From an uncultured Thermofilaceae archaeon (GTDB lineage Archaea > Thermoproteota > Thermoprotei > Thermofilales > Thermofilaceae): a stretch of DNA of 64,000 nucleotides. The stretch's first letter is position 1. Each line of letters opens with the position of its first letter. Shown here piece by piece: positions 9,345 to 16,555 of this stretch. Under the pieces are notes generated by a model. The model saw nothing but the letters and a program-made list of their open reading frames with translations. It did no database searches and was not told where the DNA came from. The DNA is taken from NCBI GenBank assembly GCA_938036345.1, contig CALHPJ010000015.1, positions 1 through 64,000 on the forward strand, in the 5' to 3' direction. A program made the translations under genes and the position numbers.

Positions 9345-9364
9345 TTCCTGTGTAATATTGTGGC

Positions 9365-12190
9365 GTGCTGGAAGGCTGCGTTTGGAGCGGCGAAGAGCTG
9401 CTGAAAGCCCGCACGTTTCTGCAGCTTGTCGCACCGGATTTTGCCCAGGATACCGTAGCCGTGGCCGAGGAGGGGGCCGGGCGCACGCGCTTGAGGCTAA
9501 GCTTCCTCAAAGAGGGGAGGGTCGTTAACACCGTAGAGGTTTACGTAGTGCGGGACGGGGAGGGGAATATTGCCAGGGTAGAGCCGGCTGATGGACCCAC
9601 AGAGGGCGCCCCGGCCGCGCTAGGGAAGATCGAGGTGCTGAACTGGCACCACTACAACTCGCTCTCAGCCGTGGCAAAAAGGCTCATGGGTGTAGAGGTT
9701 ATATTCACCCTGCCGCCTCAGGAAGCCCGCAGGGCCAACAGGATCTTCAACCAAATCTTCCACGAGTGCCCCTTGACTCTCCAACCATACGGGTACTTCG
9801 ACAAAGCCACAGGCGAGTTCGTCATAACAAACCCCGAGACGCCTACGCCGTGGATAAACTACATCGGCCAGGGGGACTACGGGGGGATAGTGTCGAACAC
9901 GGGCGGGGGCTACTCCTTCGACCGGGATCCCCGCAACCGCAGGGTCACCAGGTACCGGTACAACGCGATCCCAGCCGACCAACCAGGGCGCTACGTGTAC
10001 ATCAGGGACGAGCTCACAGGCGACTTCTGGAGCCCCACCTGGCAGCCGGTGAAGAAGGAGCTCGACTGGTACGAGTGCAGGCACGGGCCCGGCTACACGA
10101 GGATCAGCAGCCTGTACAAGGGCGTTAGGGCTTCCATCCTCTACTTCGTCCCCCCAAACCCGCCCTTCGGCGAGTGCCCAGTCGAGCTGCACGTTCTAGA
10201 GCTGAGGAACGAGAGCGGGAGCGTCAAAAAGCTCAGGCTCTGGACTTACGAGGAGCTCTGCTACTGGGACGCGCTCATGGACCAGACGAACCTCGACTGG
10301 GCCCAGCAGATCGTCTCGAGCTACGTGAAGGACGGCATCATCGTGACGGGGGTCCAGTTCCGCCCCACCCGGACCTTCTTCGCGAGCAGCGAACCACCGG
10401 ACGGCTACGACACCGACCGCGAAGCCTTCGTCGGGGTGTACGGCGACCTCTCCAAGCCCCAGGTTGTCGTGAACGGTAGGTCGTGCCGCAGCCTGGCCTC
10501 GCGGGGGAACAACATCGCCTCGCTGAGCCACTACGTGGAGCTGAAGCCGGGGGAGGGGAGGAGGATAGTCTACATCCTCGGGATCACGGATAACCAGAGC
10601 TTGATAGAGAAAACCGTGGAGTACTACCGCGACTACAGGAACGTGGAGAAGGCGTTCGAGGACCTGAGGAGGAACTGGGAGGAGTACCTGGGCAAGCTGC
10701 GGGTTGAAACCCCGGACGAGGAGGTGAACGCGATGGTGAACTACTGGAACGCGATCCAGTGCCGCGCCAACCTCTACTGGTCCAGGTTCGTATCCCTCTA
10801 TGACACGGGGTTGAGCAGGGGGTTCGGGACGAGGGACTCGGCCCAGGACACACTCGGCACGGTGCACGCGGAGCCCGAGCGCGTGAGAAGGGTGCTGAAG
10901 ATGCTCTGGGGGCTGCAGTTCAAGGACGGGCACACCTGGCACCTAGTCTTCCCGCTGACGGGCGAGGGCGGGCCCGGGCACGCAGCCGAGATGCCGTGGA
11001 GGCCGCAGTGGTTCAGCGACGACCACCTGTGGCTCGTGTACGCCACCTGCAACTACGTACGCGAAACGGGCGACTTCGACTTCCTCAGCGAGAGGGTGCC
11101 CTACCAGGACGATAAGGGGGAGGAGGCCATCTGGGAGCACATGCAGAGGGCCGTGGAATTCACTCTGAGGAAGCGCGGCTCCCACGGCCTACCCCTGCTG
11201 GGCTTCGCTGACTGGGACGACACGATGAACCTGGACCACGGCTCGGAGACCGCCGAGAGCGTCTGGACAGGCATGCTGTTCTGCAGGGTGATGCTGGACC
11301 TCGCCGACCTCTGCAGGGCCCGCGGGGACCAGGCGGGCGCAGCGCGGTTTGAGCAGCTCCACAGGGAGATGGCCGAGGCCATAAACAGGGTCGCCTGGGA
11401 CGGCGAGTGGTACGCGAGGGCTTTCGACGACAAGGGTAGGCCCGTCGGCGTGAAGGGTGAGAAGTACCACTGGATAAGCCTGATCCCCCAGGCGTGGGCC
11501 GCCATCGCGGACCTCGGCAACCGCGAGAGGGCCAGGGAAGCGCTGGAGAGAGCGGTAGCGCACCTGAACACGCCCCTGGGGTTGAGGCTCATGAGGGACG
11601 CGATCAACAGCAAGAAGGCTAGCGTGGAGGAGATCGATTACGAGAGCCTGGACCGCTACGGCGGGACCGCCACCTACCCGCCCGGCCTCAAGGAGAACGG
11701 GGGCATCTTCAACCACGCCAACGCGTGGGCTGTGGTGGCCGCGGCCAAGCTCGGGTTGGCCGACCTCGCCTACAGGCTCTACCGCCAGATGCTACCCCTC
11801 GCCAGGAGGGACCAGGACACGCTGAAGGCTGAGCCCTACGTCTACTCCCAGAACGTGGCCGCCCCCGAGCACCCGCAGTACGGGTTGGCGCGGAACTCCT
11901 GGCTCACCGGGACCGCCTCCTGGGCGTACGTCGCCGTCACGCAGTGGATCCTGGGTATTAGGCCAACGTTCAACGGCTTGAAGGTAGCGCCCTGCATCCC
12001 CGAAAGCTGGAGCGGCTTCAGAGCCGTGCGAGTTTTCCGTGGCGTAACCTACCGGATCACTGTTAGGAGGGTGGGCAGGGGGAGCAAGGTTTCGCTGAAG
12101 GTCAACGGCGAGCCGGTCTCCGGCGACGTCGTGCCATTCCCGCCCGAGGGGGTGGACGTAGTCGACGTCGAGGTGGACCTCGGGGAGTAG
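9365..12190 (+). CDS. GH94-type glycoside phosphorylase (cellobiose/chitobiose phosphorylase-like)
   Basis: 941 residues. After an extra N-terminal domain of about 110 residues come GH94 signatures: 'YGYFDKATGEFVITNPETP', 'WINYIGQGDYGG', 'SNTGGGYSF', 'RVTRYRYN', 'DQPGRYVYIRD', 'FWSPTWQPV', 'YECRHGPGYT', and the catalytic-acid region 'GFADWDDTMN' with the general acid Asp. GH94 enzymes cleave beta-linked disaccharides (cellobiose, chitobiose, cellobionic acid) or beta-1,2-glucans with inorganic phosphate, giving a sugar 1-phosphate without ATP. Cytoplasmic, no signal peptide. GTG 9365 fits the TATA box. The specific substrate cannot be decided; the adjacent AGE epimerase would fit chitobiose or cello/manno-disaccharide use. 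Confidence 0.8.
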   Translation: MLEGCVWSGEELLKARTFLQLVAPDFAQDTVAVAEEGAGRTRLRLSFLKEGRVVNTVEVYVVRDGEGNIARVEPADGPTEGAPAALGKIEVLNWHHYNSLSAVAKRLMGVEVIFTLPPQEARRANRIFNQIFHECPLTLQPYGYFDKATGEFVITNPETPTPWINYIGQGDYGGIVSNTGGGYSFDRDPRNRRVTRYRYNAIPADQPGRYVYIRDELTGDFWSPTWQPVKKELDWYECRHGPGYTRISSLYKGVRASILYFVPPNPPFGECPVELHVLELRNESGSVKKLRLWTYEELCYWDALMDQTNLDWAQQIVSSYVKDGIIVTGVQFRPTRTFFASSEPPDGYDTDREAFVGVYGDLSKPQVVVNGRSCRSLASRGNNIASLSHYVELKPGEGRRIVYILGITDNQSLIEKTVEYYRDYRNVEKAFEDLRRNWEEYLGKLRVETPDEEVNAMVNYWNAIQCRANLYWSRFVSLYDTGLSRGFGTRDSAQDTLGTVHAEPERVRRVLKMLWGLQFKDGHTWHLVFPLTGEGGPGHAAEMPWRPQWFSDDHLWLVYATCNYVRETGDFDFLSERVPYQDDKGEEAIWEHMQRAVEFTLRKRGSHGLPLLGFADWDDTMNLDHGSETAESVWTGMLFCRVMLDLADLCRARGDQAGAARFEQLHREMAEAINRVAWDGEWYARAFDDKGRPVGVKGEKYHWISLIPQAWAAIADLGNRERAREALERAVAHLNTPLGLRLMRDAINSKKASVEEIDYESLDRYGGTATYPPGLKENGGIFNHANAWAVVAAAKLGLADLAYRLYRQMLPLARRDQDTLKAEPYVYSQNVAAPEHPQYGLARNSWLTGTASWAYVAVTQWILGIRPTFNGLKVAPCIPESWSGFRAVRVFRGVTYRITVRRVGRGSKVSLKVNGEPVSGDVVPFPPEGVDVVDVEVDLGE

Positions 12191-12191
12191 C

Positions 12192-12285
12192 TGCGCGGCG
12201 GGCGCTCAAGCCGGCTGTCTATTTTATGCAGTTTAGGGGAGGCTAAACTGCGCAAAATACCAACCCAAGGGGCGCCCGCGCCGCA
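12192..12285 (+). terminator. Nested long hairpin directly after the GH94 stop codon
   Basis: Two coaxial inverted repeats. The inner one pairs 12221-12236 with 12243-12258 (15 of 16 positions pair, six-base loop GGGAGG, outer ends T-rich then A-rich). The outer one pairs 12192-12205 with 12272-12285 (12 of 14). It begins one base after the stop codon. It may end transcription, protect the mRNA 3' end, or be a small structured RNA; the structure itself is plain but its role is inferred. Confidence 0.5.
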
Positions 12286-12365
12286 AGCTCTGGGAGCGGG
12301 GACTTTGAAACCGAGGCGGGGTGAGGGGCGGCAGAGATAAATGACCCGGCAGGCCTGAGCGGGCT

Positions 12366-13787
12366 GTGGCGAAGGAGTACGCTTTCGAGTGGATCGAGAG
12401 GAACGGGAACAGGCTCATCCAGATCTCCGATGCGATTTGGGAGTACGCGGAGCTCGGCTTAATGGAGTACAAGTCGTCGGAGCTCCTCGCCGACGAGCTT
12501 GAGAGGCACGGCTTCAGGGTGGAGCGCGGGGTCGCCGGTATGCCGACCGCCTTAGTAGCCACCTGGGGCGGCGGGAAGCCCGTCATCGGGATCATGGGGG
12601 AGTACGATGCCCTGCCGGGGCTCTCCCAGAAGGTCTCTCCGCGGAGGGAGCCACTCAAGCCGGGTGCCCCCGGTCACGGCTGCGGGCACAACATCCACGG
12701 CACCTCCGGGATGGCCGCGGCTATCGCGGTGAAAATTGCGATGGAGAAGAGCGGGGTAAGTGGCACGGTGAAGTTCTTCGGCTGCCCAGCCGAGGAGAAC
12801 TTCAGCGGCAAGGTGTTCATGGTTCGCGACGGGGTGTTTGACGGCGTGGACGCTGTGCTGAGCCACCATCCGGGTACTATGAACGCCGCTACGCTCAAGA
12901 GCAGCCTTGCGATAAACTCGGCTAAGTTCCACTTCTACGGGAGAGCGTCCCACGCCGGGGCTTCGCCCGAGGAGGGCAGGAGCGCCCTGGATGCCGTCGA
13001 GCTGATGAACATCGGCGTGGAGTTCATGCGCGAGCACATCTCGCAGGACGCCAGGATCCACTACGTTATAGAGAGGGGCGGCGAGCAGCCGAACGTTGTC
13101 CCTGAGTATGCCCGCTGCTGGTACTACGTGCGAGCCCCCGAGAGGGAGCAGGTGGAGCAGATATACGGCTGGGTGGTGGACATCGCTAAGGGCGCCGCTC
13201 TAATGACGCAAACGCTCCTCAAAGTCGAGTTCGTGGAGGGGATCTACAACCTCATCCCCAACAGGGTTCTGGCCGAGCTGGTGGTGAAGAACATGCGAGA
13301 GGTGGGGCTTCCCGAGTACAGCGAGGAGGATCTCAGGTTCGCCGAAGAGGTAGCCAAGACGATTCCCCGGGAGGCGAAAATCAACCAGTTGAGGAAATCC
13401 GGGAGACCCGGCTGGGAGAAGCTTATCGATAAGCTGATCGACGACGAGGTGCCGGATCCGTGGGGCGAGGGCGAGGTTAGCCACGGCTCTACAGACGTAG
13501 CGGACGTCAGCTGGCAAGCCCCGACCCTCGAGTTCAGCACGGCCGCCTGGGTTCTCGGAACCCCCGGGCACTCGTGGCAGAGCACGGCTCAATCAGCCGC
13601 CGGCATCGGGCATAAATCGCTCATTTTCGCATCGAAAGTCCTGGCAGCGGCGGTTCTGGACTTGCTCGCTCAACCTGAAATCCTGGAGAGGGCAAAGAGG
13701 GAGCACAGGGAGAGGCTTGCTGGCCGCACGTACAAGCCGCCGATACCACCCGACCATAAGCCGCCGCTGAACGCCTGGGGGGAGTAG
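12366..13787 (+). CDS. M20-family amidohydrolase/peptidase, AbgB-like
   Basis: 473 residues of a two-domain M20 metallohydrolase: 'GIMGEYDALPGLSQ', 'APGHGCGHNIHGTSGMAAAIAV' (metal-binding Cys/His cluster of the amidohydrolase branch), 'GCPAEEN' (Glu-Glu pair) and 'SHHPGTMNA', with a dimerisation insert around residues 200-320 and a late His in 'GTPGHSWQSTAQS'. Closest in pattern to the p-aminobenzoyl-glutamate hydrolase subunit B and other aminoacylase-like enzymes that remove an acyl or amino acid group. Starts at GTG 12366; 'gataaat' near 12339 is the probable TATA element. No partner subunit is encoded next to it, so it probably acts alone. Confidence 0.8.
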   Translation: MAKEYAFEWIERNGNRLIQISDAIWEYAELGLMEYKSSELLADELERHGFRVERGVAGMPTALVATWGGGKPVIGIMGEYDALPGLSQKVSPRREPLKPGAPGHGCGHNIHGTSGMAAAIAVKIAMEKSGVSGTVKFFGCPAEENFSGKVFMVRDGVFDGVDAVLSHHPGTMNAATLKSSLAINSAKFHFYGRASHAGASPEEGRSALDAVELMNIGVEFMREHISQDARIHYVIERGGEQPNVVPEYARCWYYVRAPEREQVEQIYGWVVDIAKGAALMTQTLLKVEFVEGIYNLIPNRVLAELVVKNMREVGLPEYSEEDLRFAEEVAKTIPREAKINQLRKSGRPGWEKLIDKLIDDEVPDPWGEGEVSHGSTDVADVSWQAPTLEFSTAAWVLGTPGHSWQSTAQSAAGIGHKSLIFASKVLAAAVLDLLAQPEILERAKREHRERLAGRTYKPPIPPDHKPPLNAWGE

Positions 13788-13987
13788 CCGCAGCGCGATC
13801 TCTTGCGCGAAACCCCAGCTCTACGTAACGCTTGTCGACCTCCTCTGCGGCTGGTGGGCTAGCTGATGCACGCCCAATGCGGTACAGCGGCGCCGGAAAC
13901 GCGTGGCAGCCGGCGGCTCGGTGGACTCCAATCCCGCTAGCGGAGGCTGCGATGCCCGGGAAGGCGTTTGCGGGAACGAGCTCGGAG

Positions 13988-14497
13988 CTAGCGCTTCCTC
14001 GCGTACCGGTTTAAGCGCTGGGCGAGCTCCCTCAAGCTAGCCGCGTGGGCTTTCGAAAGATCTTCTACGGATGCAAACTGGTTAACGTTCTGAACCGCAA
14101 AGTGCCCCACCGGCAGCATACCGAGGTTTGAGCATAGCTGCCTAAGCTCGCTTAGGACGCCGAAACCACCCCAGCCGGCCGACACGGTTACAAACCCCAC
14201 CGGTAGTTCCGCGTACTCTTCGTACAACGTGTCGAGGAGCATTTTCAGCTCGCCGGAGTAGCTTCGGTTGTACTCCGGTGAAACTATCACGAGGGCTTCA
14301 GCCTCGATTACCTCCTTCCTAAACCTCTCCACGAGGGCATCGCCGTCGCCCCTACGTGTGAAGCAAAGCGGGTAATCCCTGACGTCAATGAGGTCGGCGT
14401 CGATGCCCAGCTCCCTGAGACCCTCCATAACAAACCTCGCTACGAGTTCAGACTTGCGCCCATCCCTACCGGTTCCGAGAACGACCTTGACCTTCAC
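13988..14497 (-). CDS. NADPH-dependent FMN reductase-like flavoprotein
   Basis: 169 residues with a flavodoxin-like fold: 'VVLGTGRDGRKSELVARFV' is the FMN-phosphate loop, 'ALVIVSPEYNRSYSGELKMLLD' is the family signature (SPEYN) and 'PVGFVTVSAGWGGFGVL' binds the flavin ring. The group reduces FMN, quinones, azo dyes or metals with NAD(P)H in the cytoplasm and works as a homodimer or tetramer. Start ATG 14497. Monocistronic; the gene on its far side is the decayed vapBC locus. Physiological substrate unknown. Confidence 0.85.
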   Translation of the reverse strand: MKVKVVLGTGRDGRKSELVARFVMEGLRELGIDADLIDVRDYPLCFTRRGDGDALVERFRKEVIEAEALVIVSPEYNRSYSGELKMLLDTLYEEYAELPVGFVTVSAGWGGFGVLSELRQLCSNLGMLPVGHFAVQNVNQFASVEDLSKAHAASLRELAQRLNRYARKR

Positions 14498-14656
14498 CCG
14501 TGTACCCCTGCGGCAGGCGCCGGTGACCCCTCCCCTGCGGCGCCTTTAAACCTTAGCGTGCGCCGCAGCTGTAAGGCCTCCGGGCGCCAAGGCGGCGGAG
14601 ACCCTCCAACTGCCCGGGGAGGTAGCGGTTTCCAACCGGGTGCTCGCCGCTGCTCC

Positions 14657-15131
14657 TCAAGCCGCCCCCTCGATCCCCGCCGGGAACTCTAGGGGGAGCC
14701 GCTTGATTAGCTCCCTCTTCCTCAGCCTTTCCCTCTCGGGTTTAAGGGAGAGAGCCCTGCACCCCAGCCGCCGCTATCACGTAGCAATCGACGATCGCCA
14801 ACCCCAAGGTCTTCTTCAACCCGCCCGCTCTCAGCGCCACCCCTCCGCTAGCTGGGCAACGCTCGCCCTGGCAGTCAGCCAGAGAGCCAGGAGGAGAGCT
14901 TCCCCGTTGGGATCCCCGACGCCCGCGAGGGCGTAGATCTTGGAGGCTACGTAGAGCACTTCGCTCAGAGTCGGAAGCGTGACGTAAAGGGACACGCCGC
15001 CTTTGCGCGCATTCCCGAAGAGCTGCTCGACCCCCCTTGAACGGGGAGTTGGGGAGTATGCGCTCAACTACTACGTTCGTGTCCACCACGTACCCGGAGC
15101 AGCTGCTCGACCAGGCTCGGGTCCACGTCAA
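14657..15131 (-). pseudogene. Decayed VapC-type PIN-domain toxin
   Basis: Pieces of one PIN domain lie in order but in different frames. From about 15095 the strand reads 'GYVVDTNVVVERILPNSPFKGG' (first Asp), then another frame gives 'VEQLFGNARKGG..LPTLSEVLYVASKIYAL' (conserved Glu), then the first frame again 'GLAIVDCYVIAAA' (third Asp), then a further shift gives 'ALSLKPERERLRKRELIKRL..EFPAGIEG' before a stop at 14657. At least three frameshifts are needed to rebuild a protein of about 150 residues. The catalytic residues are all recognisable, so the loss is recent, or the assembly contains several indels. Confidence 0.7.
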
Positions 15132-15267
15132 CCTCTCTCGGCCTCAGGGGCTTTAGGACCACGAAGCCGGGGCCGCCTCGGCCAGAACTCGCCTATCCCT
15201 GCCGCTTGGCGCAGCGCCTTCGGCAGGATGGCCACGCCCTCCCCCCGACTTTCGGGATAACTCTCAC
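15064..15267 (-). pseudogene. Decayed AbrB-type VapB antitoxin
   Basis: Directly upstream of, and overlapping, the vapC remnant. Starting at GTG 15267 the strand gives 'VRVIPKVGGR', then after a shift 'VAILPKALRQAAGIGE', then after another shift 'GPGFVVLKPLRPREVDVDPSLVEQLL' to a stop at 15064. This is the swapped-hairpin AbrB order (beta, 'IPKALR' helix, beta, 'vvLkP'). 'ataataatc' near 15295-15303 could be its old promoter. Two frameshifts disrupt it. Confidence 0.6.
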
Positions 15268-15367
15268 GAACGGTTCTGTAAGATTGTTGAACCGATTATT
15301 ATGTTAACCCGAACTCGGAAGTGAACTCCGTGAGGGCTCACCCTCCACGTGCCGCGGGGCCTCAACC

Positions 15368-16555
15368 CTACCGGCTCGAGCGGGGTGCGCTGAGGATGTA
15401 TTCCAGCGCGTCCCTCGCCCCACTCTCCCTATCAAGCTGGGAGAGGTGCTGGTAGGCTCTCACCGCGTACACCGCTGCCGTGAGGAGCGCGTGCGCCAGC
15501 GCCGTGGTCAGCGCGTAGAACGGCCGGTTCAGCGCCGAGAACGCTACCGCGTAGATCAGGTACGTGTTCCTCCTCCCGTCGACCAGGGCGAACGTCCTGT
15601 CGAAGCGGGAGTACCTCTTCAGCGGGATCCCTGTAATAAGGGCGAACTGGTTGTAGATGTGGCGCACGAACGAGTCGATGACGAGGAAGAGGAGACCCAG
15701 GGTTAGCGCGCCGAACCCCCAGCCGCGGAGGGCTAGACCCACCGCGAAGGAGGCGTAGAGCGCCTGCTCGTAGAGCGCGTCAAAGGAGTGCTCGAGGCCG
15801 CCCAGCCTCGTTGCGATCCCCCGGACCCTGGCGAGCTTCCCATCGACGCCGTCTAGCACGCCTATGAAGTAGGAGAAGGCAGCGGCCTCGAGAAACCTAC
15901 CACCGAGGAACATGAGGATCGCCGGGATGGCGAGGAGGTTGACGAGGATTGTAACCCTATTCGGCGTCACGAGCCTGCTTCGGGCGACCAGCCTGACGAT
16001 GGCGTTCTCCACCGGTGCGTTAATGAGGGAGGTGAGGTGGACGCCCTTCTGGGCCCACTTTAGCAGCGCCGCCTCGGCTCCGGGCTCGCGCGCTGGAACG
16101 CAGGCTGGCCTGTGCCTGGGCTCGACCACCTCGTCCAGCTCCACCGAGGGAGCGGCGCGCTTCAGCGCGTCTAGCTCGTCCAGCCTAACCGCGGTGGACT
16201 CGCTAACTGGGATCTTCGCGATAACGGTGCGTCCCCTGTGCACCCCCACAGCGCCGGTTTCAGCCTCTAGGATGCGCCGCACGGCTTCGGGCGCTACGAG
16301 GAAGGATGAGTCCACGAGAACGACCTCGGGGGGTTCGAGGTTGAGTACGCCGTCGCACTCAGTGACGGACACGGGCAGGTTGTTGAGCATCGACAGCAGC
16401 TCCTTGACGCCCTGCAAGGCTTCGCGCTCGGCCACGATGCGTATCTCGCCCGCGCCGAACTCCCTCACAAGCAGGATCCACCGGAGGAGCAGTGGTGTCC
16501 GGTAGTGCCTCAGCAGGGACTCGCTACCCGCGAGAATGTAGGCTCTAGCTGCCAT
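15368..16555 (-). CDS. CDP-alcohol phosphatidyltransferase with a degenerate nucleotidyltransferase-like N-terminus
   Basis: 395 residues. Residues about 1-150 have the layout of a nucleotidyltransferase ('AYILAGSESLLRHYRTPLLLRW') but lack its G-rich NTP loop and are probably inactive. A linker 'SLINAPVENAIVRLVARSRLVTPNRVT' leads to a membrane domain of about six helices with the CDP-alcohol transferase motif 'DGVDGKLARVRG', followed by 'RLGGLEHSFD', where the usual GxxxDxxxD has His in place of the third Asp. Such enzymes make phosphatidyl-linked polar head groups, for example di-myo-inositol phosphate phosphate or archaetidylinositol phosphate, by displacing CMP at the membrane. It overlaps the gene upstream by 11 bp, implying coupled translation and a joint product. 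Confidence 0.7.
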   Translation of the reverse strand: MAARAYILAGSESLLRHYRTPLLLRWILLVREFGAGEIRIVAEREALQGVKELLSMLNNLPVSVTECDGVLNLEPPEVVLVDSSFLVAPEAVRRILEAETGAVGVHRGRTVIAKIPVSESTAVRLDELDALKRAAPSVELDEVVEPRHRPACVPAREPGAEAALLKWAQKGVHLTSLINAPVENAIVRLVARSRLVTPNRVTILVNLLAIPAILMFLGGRFLEAAAFSYFIGVLDGVDGKLARVRGIATRLGGLEHSFDALYEQALYASFAVGLALRGWGFGALTLGLLFLVIDSFVRHIYNQFALITGIPLKRYSRFDRTFALVDGRRNTYLIYAVAFSALNRPFYALTTALAHALLTAAVYAVRAYQHLSQLDRESGARDALEYILSAPRSSR

